Position numbers and translations under genes: made by a program. From Paraburkholderia elongata (GTDB lineage Bacteria; Pseudomonadota; Gammaproteobacteria; Burkholderiales; Burkholderiaceae), in contig NZ_WOEZ01000014.1 in the NCBI RefSeq assembly GCF_013177735.1, positions 1 to 64,000 on the forward strand: a stretch of 64,000 nt of DNA, written 5' to 3'. This document shows positions 38,333-51,391 of this stretch, in pieces (position 1 is the stretch's first letter; every line of letters starts with the position of its first letter). Under the pieces are notes generated by a model. The model was not told the origin of the DNA and did not search any database. It saw only the letters and a list, made by a program, of their open reading frames with translations.

Positions 38333-39640
38333 ATGCAAGATTCTTTTCAACGCGCGGCGTCGCTGCGGCCTGTCGCCGTCGGTAGCGAAAGCCCAGCCAA
38401 ACCCAGGCACAAAGCGTTTGCGGCCGATGCCAGTGTCAGTGCCAACCTCAACTCGAGTCTCACCGATTCCGACAACGCGCCTGCCGTACGCCTGCTGACC
38501 GATACATTGCAGGAGGCAACCCGCCGCAATGCGTCGGACCTGCACATCGAACCGGCGGAGCATGGCTGGCGCGTGCGTTTGCGCATTGACGGCGTACTGC
38601 ATGAAATCCCTCAGCCTCCCGCGCATCTGCGCGACGCGTTCATCACGCGTGTGAAGGTGCTGGCGCGCATGGATATCGCCGAACGGCGCGTGCCGCAGGA
38701 CGGCCGGCTGCGTATTGCCACGTCGCCCGGCCGCGTCGAAGACTATCGCGTCAACTCGCTGCCTACGCTGTTCGGCGAAAAGCTGGTGTTGCGCAGGCTC
38801 GACGCGTTGCCCACCGATCTTTCGCTCGACTCGCTCGGCCTCGATCCACAACAACGCGAAGCAGTCGATGCCACGATTCGCGCGCCGCACGGCCTCGTGC
38901 TGGTCACCGGGCCCACCGGTAGCGGCAAGACGCTGTCGCTGTACTGCTTCCTGCACATGCTCAACGACGAGGCGCGCAATCTGTGCTCGGTGGAGGATCC
39001 GGCGGAAATTCAATTGGCGGGTATCAATCAGGTGAGCGTGCGCGAAAAGGCCGGCCTGACATTCGCGGTGGCGCTGCGGGCATTTCTCCGTCAGGACCCC
39101 GATGTGATCATGGTTGGCGAAATCCGCGACGACGAAACCGCCGATGTTGCCGTGAAGGCCGCGCAGACCGGCCACCTCGTCCTGTCGACCTTGCATACGA
39201 ACGACGCGCCTGCTGCCGTCGCGCGTCTGATCGACATCGGCGTCGAACCATACAACCTGGCCGCCGCGCTAAGGATGGTGACGGCACAACGGCTGGTGCG
39301 ACGGCTCTGCGTGGCGTGCCGCGCGCCCGCGCCGCAATCGGCGGCGGCGCTGCGAGCAGCGGGCTTCGCCGACGCTCACCTCGACGGCTGGCATCCATTT
39401 GGCGCCGCCGGATGCGCAGCTTGCCACGGCATCGGCTACCGGGGTCGCGTCGGCGTTCACCAGGTGATGCCGGTCTCCGATGCGATGCGAGAGTTGATCG
39501 TGGCACGAGCAGGCACCCATGAGCTGGTCCGGCTCGCGCAAACTGAACAGGTCGCCACTTTGCGCGACGCAGCCTTGGCGCGTGTGCGCGACGGCACGAC
39601 GAGCCTTGCTGAAGCGCTGGCCGCCACCGAGGTCGCATGA
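38333..39640 (+). CDS. pilB: Type IV pilus assembly ATPase, PilB/GspE type
   Basis: 435 residues. Extension ATPase that powers pilin polymerisation. Walker A VTGPTGSGKT (about 190-199), Asp box, Walker B with VIMVGEIRDDETA, His box STLHTNDA, and a zinc tetracysteine site with CVAC (about 324) and CAACHG (about 361). At 435 residues it is about 130 shorter than typical PilB: the N-terminal T2SSE_N/MshEN domain is lacking and only about 55 poorly conserved residues precede the domain beginning NAPAVRLLTDTLQEATRRNASDLH. pilC overlaps it by 4 bases. No pilA in the window. GspE is the alternative; pilD linkage favours PilB. Confidence 0.85.
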   Translation: MQDSFQRAASLRPVAVGSESPAKPRHKAFAADASVSANLNSSLTDSDNAPAVRLLTDTLQEATRRNASDLHIEPAEHGWRVRLRIDGVLHEIPQPPAHLRDAFITRVKVLARMDIAERRVPQDGRLRIATSPGRVEDYRVNSLPTLFGEKLVLRRLDALPTDLSLDSLGLDPQQREAVDATIRAPHGLVLVTGPTGSGKTLSLYCFLHMLNDEARNLCSVEDPAEIQLAGINQVSVREKAGLTFAVALRAFLRQDPDVIMVGEIRDDETADVAVKAAQTGHLVLSTLHTNDAPAAVARLIDIGVEPYNLAAALRMVTAQRLVRRLCVACRAPAPQSAAALRAAGFADAHLDGWHPFGAAGCAACHGIGYRGRVGVHQVMPVSDAMRELIVARAGTHELVRLAQTEQVATLRDAALARVRDGTTSLAEALAATEVA

Positions 39641-40866
39641 GCACTACGACGACTCAACTACCGCCAGCGGCCGAGATGCGCTTCAGATGGCGCGGCGTCG
39701 ATACCGACGGCGTGCAAAAGACCGGTGCCCTAATTGCACCAGATGTAAACACTGCGCGAGCCATACTCAAGCGCGAAAAGCTGTTCATCGTCGAACTCGC
39801 GGCACGCGGGCCGGCGCCGCGTCCTCAAACCCGCAGCACCGACGTCACTGTGTTCACGCGCCAGCTCGCCAGTCTGTTGCGCGCCGGTTTGCCGCTCGCG
39901 CCCTCGCTGGAACTGCTGGCACAAGTGCAGAGTTCGCGCCGGCAAGGCATGCCGCGGATCGTCGGCGGGCTGGCGCGCGACATCACCGCTGGCCTGCGCT
40001 TCTCCGCGGCGTTGCACCGGCATCCTGCTCAGTTCAATGCTCTGTACTGCCAGCTCGTCGAAGTCGGCGAAGCAGCCGGCGCGCTACCGGCCGTCCTCGC
40101 CCGGATCGCCGACGACCGCGAACGCGCGGCCGCGCAGCGTGCCAAGGTGCGCGCGGCGCTAACCTATCCGGTCGCGATCCTGTTGCTTGCGATTGCGATT
40201 ACCGCAGCGTTGCTGATATGGGTCGTGCCGACCTTCAAGCAGATCTTCGACGGCTTCGGGGCGAAGCTGCCCGCACCGACGCAGTTCGTGCTGGCATTGT
40301 CCGCAGGTGCCGCGCAATGGAGCATTCCTCTGGTCGTCATGGCCTTCGCAGCGGGCTCGGCTGTGACATTTCTGCTACGACGTTCCGAAGCAGCGCGCAT
40401 CCGTTTTGCGCGCATATCGCTGACAATGCCGGTCGCCGGTCCGTTGCTGCGCACCTTGTGCGCGGCGCGCTGGAGCCGCGCGCTCGGCACCTTGCTGTCG
40501 GCCGGCACCCCGCTCGCGGACGCGTTCGATTCGCTGACTCACGCCACCGGCAACGCTTTCTTCGATCGTGCCACTGTGGAGATTGCCGCCCGGCTGCGGC
40601 GCGGCGAACGGCTCGCCGCAGCCATGCGCGCGGTGCACTGCTTTCCAACGGAGGTCGTGCAGCCCGTTGCGGTTGCCGAGGAGTCCGGAGCGCTCGACAC
40701 GATGCTGATCGATGTGGCCTCGCTTGCCGATCGTCAGGTAGACGAAAAGATCGGCACGCTCTCGAGCCTGTGCGAGCCGCTTGTGATCATAGTACTGGGT
40801 ACGCTGGTCGGCGGCCTGGTGATCGCGATGTATCTTCCCATTATTCAACTCGGCAACGTGGTGTAG
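39637..40866 (+). CDS. pilC: Type IV pilus inner-membrane platform protein
   Basis: 409 residues, GspF/PilC family. Two T2SSF repeats (about 70-195 and 272-395), three membrane helices (about 170-190, 220-245, 380-400). Conserved blocks are FTRQLASLLRAGLPL and its second version RWSRALGTLLSAGTPLADA. Overlaps pilB by ATGA, so expression is coupled. It is the platform through which PilB energy is applied to pilin. Confidence 0.93.
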   Translation: MSTTTTQLPPAAEMRFRWRGVDTDGVQKTGALIAPDVNTARAILKREKLFIVELAARGPAPRPQTRSTDVTVFTRQLASLLRAGLPLAPSLELLAQVQSSRRQGMPRIVGGLARDITAGLRFSAALHRHPAQFNALYCQLVEVGEAAGALPAVLARIADDRERAAAQRAKVRAALTYPVAILLLAIAITAALLIWVVPTFKQIFDGFGAKLPAPTQFVLALSAGAAQWSIPLVVMAFAAGSAVTFLLRRSEAARIRFARISLTMPVAGPLLRTLCAARWSRALGTLLSAGTPLADAFDSLTHATGNAFFDRATVEIAARLRRGERLAAAMRAVHCFPTEVVQPVAVAEESGALDTMLIDVASLADRQVDEKIGTLSSLCEPLVIIVLGTLVGGLVIAMYLPIIQLGNVV

Positions 40867-40894
40867 CATCGCAGCCGAATCCCACCCTTTTTAT

Positions 40895-41836
40895 ATGCAG
40901 GCCACCATTCCGCTCGTGTCAGATACCTCTTCCAGCCTGCTTTCGGGCCTGCTGCCCGGCCACTTCGCAACCGGTCTCGGCTCCGCGTTCGGCGGCTTGC
41001 CTAGCGGCCTGCAGATCGCTTTCGCGATCGTATTCGGTCTGGTGATCGGCAGCTTCCTGAACGTGGTCGTGCATCGGGTGCCGATCATGCTTGAGCGTGC
41101 GTGGCGCGAAGAGGTGAGCGAGGCCACCGAACAACCGCTCGAAAACGACGGGCTGCCCGTCCGCTACAACCTGTGGGTGCCGCGCAGCGCGTGCCCTCAC
41201 TGCGGCCATGTGCTCAGCGCGTGGGAGAACCTGCCGGTGGTGAGCTACCTGCTGTTGCGCGGACGCTGTTCCGCATGCAAGACACGCATAAGCGTGCGCT
41301 ACCCGCTGCTCGAAATCGCCAGCGCCGGCTGCGCGACCGGGGCACTCGCGCTGTACGGGCCGACCGGCATGGCACTCGCAGCCTTTGGACTATGCGCCGC
41401 GCTGCTCGCGATGAGCTCGATCGACATCGACACGCATCTACTGCCGGACTCGATGACACTACCGCTCCTGTGGGCCGGCCTGATCGTCAACTTCAACGGC
41501 ATGTTCACGAGCCTCCACGATGCCGTGCTGGGCGCGATCTTCGGCTATCTGGTGCTGTGGGCCGTACATTGGCTGTTCCGGCTGGTGCGCGGCGTCGAGG
41601 GTATGGGTTATGGTGATTTCAAACTGCTGGCTGCGCTCGGCGCATGGCTCGGCTGGGCGGCACTACCGCAGATCGTGCTGATCGCGGCGGTCGCTGGCGC
41701 GGTGGTCGGTCTCGCGGCGACGTGGCGCGGCCGCATGCGCTTCTCAGAGCCGCTGCCGTTCGGGCCATTTCTCGCGGCGGGCGGTGCTGTTACGCTATTT
41801 CTCGGCACACCGCTTTATCTGGCGTTGGGAGGCTAA
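40895..41836 (+). CDS. pilD: Type IV prepilin peptidase/methyltransferase
   Basis: 313 residues. Inner-membrane aspartyl peptidase that cleaves and N-methylates prepilins. The cytoplasmic tetracysteine CPHCGHVLSAWENLP...CSACKTRI (about 99-132) and the catalytic aspartates in SSIDIDTHLLPD (about 183-190) and GMGYGDFKLL (about 236-245) are all present. About eight membrane helices. 28 bases after pilC; coaE follows 3 bases after the stop. Confidence 0.96.
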   Translation: MQATIPLVSDTSSSLLSGLLPGHFATGLGSAFGGLPSGLQIAFAIVFGLVIGSFLNVVVHRVPIMLERAWREEVSEATEQPLENDGLPVRYNLWVPRSACPHCGHVLSAWENLPVVSYLLLRGRCSACKTRISVRYPLLEIASAGCATGALALYGPTGMALAAFGLCAALLAMSSIDIDTHLLPDSMTLPLLWAGLIVNFNGMFTSLHDAVLGAIFGYLVLWAVHWLFRLVRGVEGMGYGDFKLLAALGAWLGWAALPQIVLIAAVAGAVVGLAATWRGRMRFSEPLPFGPFLAAGGAVTLFLGTPLYLALGG

Positions 41837-41839
41837 AGC

Positions 41840-42442
41840 ATGTTTGCTGTGGGATTGACCGGTGGCATCGGTAGCGGCAAATCGACCGTGGCCGACCTGT
41901 TCGCCGCGCTCGGCGTGCCGCTTGTCGACACGGACCTGATCGCGCACCGCATCACGGCGCCGCACGGCATTGCGATGCCGCAGATCGCCGCGGAGTTCGG
42001 CGATGCGTTCGTTGCGGCAGACGGCTCGCTCGATCGCGCCCTCATGCGCACGTTGGTGTTCAGCGAGGACGGCGCGCGCAAACGCCTCGAAGGCATCACG
42101 CATCCGTTGATTCGTGCGGAGACCGAACGCGAACAGCGTGAGGCGCAAGGGCCGTACGTGATCATCGTGGTACCGCTGCTGGTGGAGTCGGGTAGCTGGA
42201 AGACACGCGTGAATCGTGTGCTGACGGTCGATTGCAGCGTCGAGACGCAAATCTCGCGCGTGATGAGTCGCAATGGGTTCAGCCGTGAACAGGTGCTGGC
42301 GATCATCGCCCGCCAGGCGACGCGCGAAGCACGCCTCGCCGCGGCCGACGACGTCATCGACAACGACAACGCGCCGCTCGATGCGCTCAAGGCGCAAGTC
42401 GAAGCGCAGCATCGCGTCTATCTGTCGCTAGCGGGCGCATGA
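41840..42442 (+). CDS. coaE: Dephospho-CoA kinase
   Basis: 200 residues. Last step of CoA synthesis. P-loop [17 protein letters not shown] (about 5-21), LVDTDLIAH (substrate aspartate) and VVPLLVESG. Starts 3 bases after pilD, the pilBCD-coaE order common in beta/gamma-proteobacteria. An inverted repeat, GTGCCTTGC with GCAAGGCAC (about 42454-42510), follows the stop with no T-run. Confidence 0.97.
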   Translation: MFAVGLTGGIGSGKSTVADLFAALGVPLVDTDLIAHRITAPHGIAMPQIAAEFGDAFVAADGSLDRALMRTLVFSEDGARKRLEGITHPLIRAETEREQREAQGPYVIIVVPLLVESGSWKTRVNRVLTVDCSVETQISRVMSRNGFSREQVLAIIARQATREARLAAADDVIDNDNAPLDALKAQVEAQHRVYLSLAGA

Positions 42443-42567
42443 AAATACGCTGACCGTGCCTTGCCGCGTGGTTTGCTCAGCCGTGCAGCGGCACGCACGC
42501 AAGGCACTCGAAAAATCGCCCGAAACACGTGAAAAAAGTTGCGAAAGCGCGCTGAAAAAGTGCGTGA

Positions 42568-43394
<827 letters not shown>

Positions 43395-43502
43395 CGGCCG
43401 CCTCGTACTCGTAGAACTGAAGCGCGGGGCCGCGCCTTTAAAGCGGCGAAAAATGCCCCTATATTCATTACTTGTTCCGTTTCCGATCGACTGCCTGACC
43501 GT

Positions 43503-43700
43503 ATGCCTACCGTCGTCAAATGCCCCACTTGCGGGAAGGATGTCCGCTGGACCCCTGAAAACCGCTTCCGCCCGTTCTGCTCCGATCGCTGTAAGCAGAT
43601 CGACCTCGGCGCCTGGGCCGCTGAGAAGTACAAGATAGGCGGCACGGATCAAGAAACGCCGCCGGATGAATCGCCTGGTGGGGACTACAACCCGCATTGA
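43503..43700 (+). CDS. yacG: DNA gyrase inhibitor YacG (zinc protein)
   Basis: 65 residues. Four cysteines C7, C10, C26, C30 (CPTC and CSDRC) form a small zinc site; followed by [15 protein letters not shown], a family signature. E. coli YacG binds GyrB and blocks gyrase action. Third member of the coaE-zapD-yacG series; a gap of 93 bases separates it from the converging mutT. Confidence 0.95.
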   Translation: MPTVVKCPTCGKDVRWTPENRFRPFCSDRCKQIDLGAWAAEKYKIGGTDQETPPDESPGGDYNPH

Positions 43701-43793
43701 GCACGGCAGGCGGCAGACACACGCAGCGGCGTGCTGCAGTCGCGCGGGATGACGCTGCTCACGCAGCGCCGCCGGCAACCGTGCACCATTTTT

Positions 43794-44216
43794 CTAGTTT
43801 TTCTCAGCCGCGAGCCATTCCAGCACGGGAATCGTCGCTGGCAACAACGGCGAGACATCCGCCGGCAGTGTTTGCCAGACAAATGCCTGGCCTTCGCGAC
43901 CATGCGGCTCGCCGGACCACTGCGTCACCTTGCAGAAAAACAGCCGCACGTAGGCGTGCGGGTAGTCGTGTTCGAGCGTGTGCCAAAGATGGCTCGCCTT
44001 GACGTCGATACCCAGTTCCTCGTGCAACTCACGGGCTAGTGCGACCTCGACCGACTCGCCCGCCTCCAGCTTGCCGCCCGGAAACTCCCAGTACCCCTCG
44101 TACGGCTTGCCGGCCGGGCGCTGCGCCAGCAGATAGTGTCCGCTCGGCTGAATCAGGACGCCGACGGCCACCTCGGTCACCGGGCGGCCAGCCGCATTCT
44201 TTTGCGCGTCGCTCAT
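43794..44216 (-). CDS. mutT: MutT-type 8-oxo-dGTP diphosphatase (Nudix)
   Basis: 140 residues from the ATG at 44216, overlapping the DUF815 gene stop as ATGA; a longer open frame to 44414 is inside that gene and is not coding. Nudix box GGKLEAGESVEVALARELHEELGI (partial, about 43-66) is complete. MutT clears 8-oxo-dGTP and prevents A:T to C:G mutation; the sequence PAGKPYEGYWEFPGGKLE is characteristic for MutT-like enzymes. Position after yacG matches E. coli, where mutT is also next to yacG. Confidence 0.9.
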   Translation of the reverse strand: MSDAQKNAAGRPVTEVAVGVLIQPSGHYLLAQRPAGKPYEGYWEFPGGKLEAGESVEVALARELHEELGIDVKASHLWHTLEHDYPHAYVRLFFCKVTQWSGEPHGREGQAFVWQTLPADVSPLLPATIPVLEWLAAEKN

Positions 44217-45082
44217 ACCGAGGTCTTCCGGCCAGACCAGTCGCGAGCGAATTGCCACGCGACGCGCCCCGAGCGCGACCCGCGCTCCAGCGCCCACACC
44301 AGCGCATCGCCGCGCGCCGCTTCGACTTCCGCGTCGTCGCAGCCGAAATAGCGCAGCCAGTGGCCGATGATCGACAGGTAGTCGTCCTGCTTGAACGGGT
44401 AGAAGCTCACCCACAGCCCGAAGCGCTCGGACAGCGAGATCTTTTCTTCGACCAGTTCGCCCGGATGAATCTCGCCGTCGGCCATGTGCTTGTACGTCTC
44501 GTTGTCGCTCATGTACTCGGGCAGCAGATGGCGGCGGTTGGACGTTGCGTAGATCAGCACGTTGTCTGACTGCGCAGCGATCGAGCCGTCGAGCGCGACC
44601 TTCAGCGCCTTGTAGCCCGACTCGCCTTCTTCGAACGACAGGTCGTCGCAGAACACCACGAAGCGCTCCGGCCGTTGCGCGATCAGATCGACGATGTCGC
44701 CGAGATCGTGCAAATCGTCTTTATCCACCTCGATCAGGCGCAGACCGTCTTGCGCATAGGCGTTCAGGCACGCCTTGATCAGCGACGACTTGCCCGTGCC
44801 ACGCGCGCCCGTCAGCAGCACGTTATTGGCCGGCTGCTTGTGCACGAACTGACGCGTGTTCTGCTCGATCACCCCTTTCTGGCGATCGATGTTTTTCAGG
44901 TCGTCGAGCGTGATCGACGAAATGGCGGGAACCGGCTGCAGATAGCCGCGCCCCTGACGCTTGCGCCAGCGAAGGGCGACCGCCGCCGACCAGTCGATCT
45001 CCGGTTCGGCGGGCGGAAGCATCGCTTCGAGGCGGACGAGTACGGCTTCTGCCCGGGTCAGAAACTTTTCGAGTTTGTCCAT
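44213..45082 (-). CDS. DUF815 AAA-type ATPase
   Basis: 289 residues from the ATG at 45082; a TTG seven codons upstream is also in frame. N-terminal helical part about 1-60, then AAA core: Walker A LLTGARGTGKSSLIKA (about 88-103), Walker B VVFCDDLSFEEGE, sensor-like ATSNRRHLLPEY. DUF815 proteins are widespread single-domain ATPases of unknown function. Coupled to mutT by ATGA overlap, found also in related genomes, suggests a link to nucleotide quality or DNA work, but this is guesswork. Confidence 0.88.
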   Translation of the reverse strand: MDKLEKFLTRAEAVLVRLEAMLPPAEPEIDWSAAVALRWRKRQGRGYLQPVPAISSITLDDLKNIDRQKGVIEQNTRQFVHKQPANNVLLTGARGTGKSSLIKACLNAYAQDGLRLIEVDKDDLHDLGDIVDLIAQRPERFVVFCDDLSFEEGESGYKALKVALDGSIAAQSDNVLIYATSNRRHLLPEYMSDNETYKHMADGEIHPGELVEEKISLSERFGLWVSFYPFKQDDYLSIIGHWLRYFGCDDAEVEAARGDALVWALERGSRSGRVAWQFARDWSGRKTSV

Positions 45083-45124
45083 GGCTGTGAAATAAGCGGC
45101 CAAAACGCCGCGTAATGAACCTGG

Positions 45125-46366
45125 TTACGAACGATAGTCGGCGTTGATGCTCACGTAGTCGTGCGACAGATCGCAAGTCCAGATCGTGGCTTGCGCATTG
45201 CCCCGGCCGAGTACGACGCGAATGCCGATCTCGCTCTTTTTCATGACACGCTGGCCGTCTTCCTCACGGTAGGCCGGATTGCGGCCGCCGGCAGTGGCGA
45301 CCAGCACGTCGTCCAGATACAGGTCGATCTTGCCGACGTCGAGATCGTCCACGCCGGCATAGCCGATGGCCGCGAGAATGCGGCCGAGATTCGGATCCGA
45401 TGCATAGAAGGCCGTCTTGACGAGTGGCGAGTGGCCGATCGCGTAAGCGATCTGGCGGCATTCACCGACGCTCGAGCCGCCTTCGACATGCACGGTCATG
45501 AATTTGGTCGCGCCTTCGCCGTCGCGCACGATCAGTTGTGCGAGGGTCTGGGCGACTTCGGTCACCGCGTCGCGCAACGCTGCATAAGCGGACGAGTCGG
45601 TGGACGTGATCGCCGGCAGGCTCGATTTGCCCGAGGCGATCAGGATGAAAGAATCGTTGGTCGACGTATCGCCGTCGATCGTGATGCAGTTGAACGAGCG
45701 GTCCGCCACGTGTTTGACCAGTGCGTCGAGCACCGGCTGCGCGACGGCGGCGTCGAACGCGAGGAAACCGAGCATGGTCGCCATGTTCGGCTTGATCATG
45801 CCGGCCCCCTTACTGATGCCGGTGAGCGTGACCGTATGGCCGTCGATCGTGACCTGGCGCGAGGTGGCTTTCGGCAACGTGTCCGTGGTCATGATCGCCT
45901 GGGCGGCGTCGTACCAGTTGGCTTCCTTGCGGTTCGCCAGCGCGGCCGGCAGACCTGCCTTCAGACGATCGACCGGCAGCGGTTCCAGAATCACGCCCGT
46001 CGAAAACGGCAGAACTTGTTCCGGCGCGATGTCCACGAGACGTGCCAGTTCAGCGCAGGTTGCACGCGCATCCGCGAGGCCCGGTTCGCCCGTGCCCGCG
46101 TTCGCATTGCCGGTGTTGATCACGAGCGCGCGAATCGGCTTGCCGCCCGCACGCACGCGCTCCAGATTCTCACGACAAACCGTGACGGGCGCGGCGCAAA
46201 AGCGGTTCTGCGTGAACACGCCGCCTACCGTCGCGCCTTCGCCGACGGAAATGACCAGCACGTCCTTGCGGTTCGGCTTGCGGATATTCGCCTCCGCCCA
46301 GCCCAGCGTGACGCCGGCGACAGGATGAAGTTGAGCGGGATCGATCGAGGGGAAATTGACAGCCAT
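45125..46366 (-). CDS. argJ: Bifunctional ornithine acetyltransferase / N-acetylglutamate synthase
   Basis: 413 residues from the ATG at 46366 ([12 protein letters not shown]). Recycles the acetyl group between N-acetylornithine and glutamate in arginine synthesis. The self-cleavage block [16 protein letters not shown] (about 190-205) keeps the nucleophilic threonine, so the protein is processed into alpha and beta chains. 150 bases downstream of secA, with a terminator between, and 42 bases upstream of the DUF815 gene. Confidence 0.97.
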   Translation of the reverse strand: MAVNFPSIDPAQLHPVAGVTLGWAEANIRKPNRKDVLVISVGEGATVGGVFTQNRFCAAPVTVCRENLERVRAGGKPIRALVINTGNANAGTGEPGLADARATCAELARLVDIAPEQVLPFSTGVILEPLPVDRLKAGLPAALANRKEANWYDAAQAIMTTDTLPKATSRQVTIDGHTVTLTGISKGAGMIKPNMATMLGFLAFDAAVAQPVLDALVKHVADRSFNCITIDGDTSTNDSFILIASGKSSLPAITSTDSSAYAALRDAVTEVAQTLAQLIVRDGEGATKFMTVHVEGGSSVGECRQIAYAIGHSPLVKTAFYASDPNLGRILAAIGYAGVDDLDVGKIDLYLDDVLVATAGGRNPAYREEDGQRVMKKSEIGIRVVLGRGNAQATIWTCDLSHDYVSINADYRS

Positions 46367-46475
46367 GGTCGCGACCTGTCGAAGAAAATGCCGGCAGGCG
46401 CCGGCATCGAGGAAACGGAAACTGATGGCTCGGGCGTGCTGCCGATCCACCGCGAAATCACCAGCAAAGCATCGC

Positions 46476-46509
46476 GTAAAACGAAGCGGCGCGCTTCAAG
46501 CGCGCCGCT
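46476..46509 (-). terminator. Intrinsic terminator of secA
   Basis: Minus strand GCGGCGCGCTT and AAGCGCGCCGC (perfect 11 bp around C), then TTCGTTTT. It starts 8 bases after the secA stop. Confidence 0.85.
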
Positions 46510-46516
46510 TTCGGCA

Positions 46517-49327
<2,811 letters not shown>

Positions 49328-49617
49328 CGGATCGGTGTCTGCGTCGCGGCTTCGGCTGGTTCGCGGCGTGCGGTTCGTGCACGTGCGCTCCGGGGTCGGA
49401 AGGGCCTCGGCGGCTTAGTCCAAGAGTGAATTCGAATCGCGCATTTTAGCACGCGCCCCCGCCCGCGCCTGTGTCAGCAGTGCGACGGCGGCAAGGCTCA
49501 GAGAGCCTGCCGCAGCGAGCTCCGGCAGTACGCATTGAGGCGGGTCCGCGTGCATCCCGCGCGGTACAATCGCGGCGTAAGCGCACATCGGGTGCGAACA
49601 CGCCGTCACGACCAAAC

Positions 49618-50103
49618 ATGAGCCGTTTTCCGTCCTTTTCAAGGCCGCCGCCCAAGCAGTTCAAAGCGCGCCGCCCGCAGCCCGTCGCCGAAGTGCTGAA
49701 TCGCACCGACGCGTTCGTGGCGCTGCGCGCGGGCGTCGAGCAGATTGCGGCGCTGGAAAAGGATTTGCGCGAGCTGCTGCCCGATTATCTGGCAACCAGC
49801 GTCGAGCCGAGCTTCATCAAGGAAGGCGTGCTGGCCCTATTTGCCGGGCACAACGCACTAGCCGCCCGCCTGCGCCAGATTGAGCCGCGCTTGCTGTCTG
49901 ATCTGCAGCAGCGCGGCTGGCCGATCAATGCGCTGCGGATTCGCGTGCGGCCGCAGCCCCTGAAGGAGCCGCCGCCGGTCAAGCAGGCGCGCATGACGCC
50001 GGCCGGTGCGGACGCGCTGCAAGCGCTCTCCGAATCGCTCGCGCCCTCGCCGCTGCAGGAAGCTTTGGCGAAAATGGCAGCGCGGCATCGGCGGAATCGC
50101 TGA
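49618..50103 (+). CDS. DUF721-family protein, DciA-like
   Basis: 161 residues from the ATG at 49618 (MSRFPSFSRPPPKQF); the open frame begins at 49471 without similarity. DUF721 domain about 20-115. DciA is the ancestral loader/manager of the replicative helicase DnaB in most bacteria lacking DnaC. Location between lpxC and secA is the classical position in pseudomonads and others (lpxC-DUF721-secM/secA). DNA-binding basic residues are abundant. Helicase-loading role is inferred from family. Confidence 0.8.
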   Translation: MSRFPSFSRPPPKQFKARRPQPVAEVLNRTDAFVALRAGVEQIAALEKDLRELLPDYLATSVEPSFIKEGVLALFAGHNALAARLRQIEPRLLSDLQQRGWPINALRIRVRPQPLKEPPPVKQARMTPAGADALQALSESLAPSPLQEALAKMAARHRRNR

Positions 50104-50105
50104 AC

Positions 50106-50140
50106 AAAAAATAAGCGGCCCAGATGGGCCGCTTATTTTT
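50106..50140. terminator. Bidirectional intrinsic terminator between DciA-like gene and lpxC
   Basis: AAATAAGCGGCCC, loop AGAT, GGGCCGCTTATTTTT. Confidence 0.92.
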
Positions 50141-50183
50141 CATCCATTCGCTTCGGAAATTTCATCCGAAGGCGCTACGCAAA

Positions 50184-51101
50184 TTACGCAAACGCCGTCT
50201 GCGTTTCGTACGCAAAGCCGCGCGGCGCCTTTTGCGTATCGTCGAACGTGACGACTTCGTACGCATCTTCATGCGCCAGCAGCTCGCGCAACAGCGCGTT
50301 GTTCAGGCCGTGGCCCGACTTGTACGCCGTGTACGAAGCCAGCAACGGATGGCCGACCACGTACAGATCACCGATCGCGTCGAGCATCTTGTGCTTCACG
50401 AATTCGTCGTCGTAACGAAGGCCGTCGTTGTTCAGAATGCGGTATTCGTCAAGCACGATGGCGTTATCCATGCTGCCGCCGCGTGCCAAACCGAGTTCGC
50501 GCATCATTTCCACTTCGTGCGCAAAGCCGAACGTACGTGCACGGGCAATTTCCCGCACATACGACGTATTGGCAAAATCCACTTCCAGCGCCTGGCCGGT
50601 TTTATCCACGGCCGGGTGACGGAAATCGATGGTGAATTTGAGCTTGAAGCCGAAATACGGATCCAGACGCGCGAATTTATCGCCGTCACGAATTTCCACC
50701 GGCTTGGTGACCTTGATGAATTTCTTCGGCGCGTTCTGCTCTTCAATACCGGCCGACTGAATCAGAAACACGAACGAACCCGCACTGCCGTCCATGATCG
50801 GAATTTCTTCCGCGGTGACGTCGACATAAAGGTTATCGATGCCGAGGCCCGCGCATGCGGACATCAAATGCTCGACGGTCGACACGCGCGCGCCGTCTTT
50901 CTGCAACACGGAAGCCAGACGCGTATCGCCGATCGCCATTGCCGATGCAGGGATGTCCACCGGCGTGGCCAAATCCACGCGCGAAAACACGATACCGGTA
51001 TCCGGCGCCGCCGGACGGAGCGTCAAGTCGACTTTGCGGCCGGAGTGCAGGCCGATGCCGACTGTCTTGACGATTGATTTGATTGTGCGCTGCTTCAACA
51101 T
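50184..51101 (-). CDS. lpxC: UDP-3-O-acyl-N-acetylglucosamine deacetylase
   Basis: 305 residues. First committed step of lipid A synthesis, a zinc enzyme. [16 protein letters not shown] (about 76-91) carries one zinc histidine, [11 protein letters not shown] (about 235-245) the others, and [13 protein letters not shown] (about 262-274) the catalytic histidine region. It is the last gene of the dcw-lpxC series; a -10-like TATACT (51158-51163) is 57 bases upstream. Confidence 0.98.
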   Translation of the reverse strand: MLKQRTIKSIVKTVGIGLHSGRKVDLTLRPAAPDTGIVFSRVDLATPVDIPASAMAIGDTRLASVLQKDGARVSTVEHLMSACAGLGIDNLYVDVTAEEIPIMDGSAGSFVFLIQSAGIEEQNAPKKFIKVTKPVEIRDGDKFARLDPYFGFKLKFTIDFRHPAVDKTGQALEVDFANTSYVREIARARTFGFAHEVEMMRELGLARGGSMDNAIVLDEYRILNNDGLRYDDEFVKHKMLDAIGDLYVVGHPLLASYTAYKSGHGLNNALLRELLAHEDAYEVVTFDDTQKAPRGFAYETQTAFA

Positions 51102-51391
51102 GGTGATCTTCTATTCGATTGAAAATCCCAATCGGGACTTTTTATTCCATAGCGCGAAGTATACTCCAATACCCTAAGGAGCGTCTTTGCGCGGAACGTA
51201 TCAATCTGTTTCGCTGCATTACCCAATGGGCGCCCGTCAGGGAAAGCGTGACGGGCCGATGTCCGGAACGGAGGCGTTTCCGGTCATCGGCCCGCGTAAC
51301 GGCCCGTCACAAAAGCGTCTTATACGCCGTTGCCCTGATACAACGCGGTAACCGCGCAGGCTCGGGGCGAAGGCATAGAACGCAACCGTAA
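51102..51391. other. Intergenic region upstream of lpxC with nested inverted repeats
   Basis: 290 bases. Contains a candidate -10 (TATACT, minus, 51158-51163). At 51248-51310 GTGACGGGCCG can pair with CGGCCCGTCAC, while the inner CGGGCCGATG pairs with CATCGGCCCG and CCGGAA with TTCCGG, giving two mutually exclusive structures. No T-run on either strand. Confidence 0.6.
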
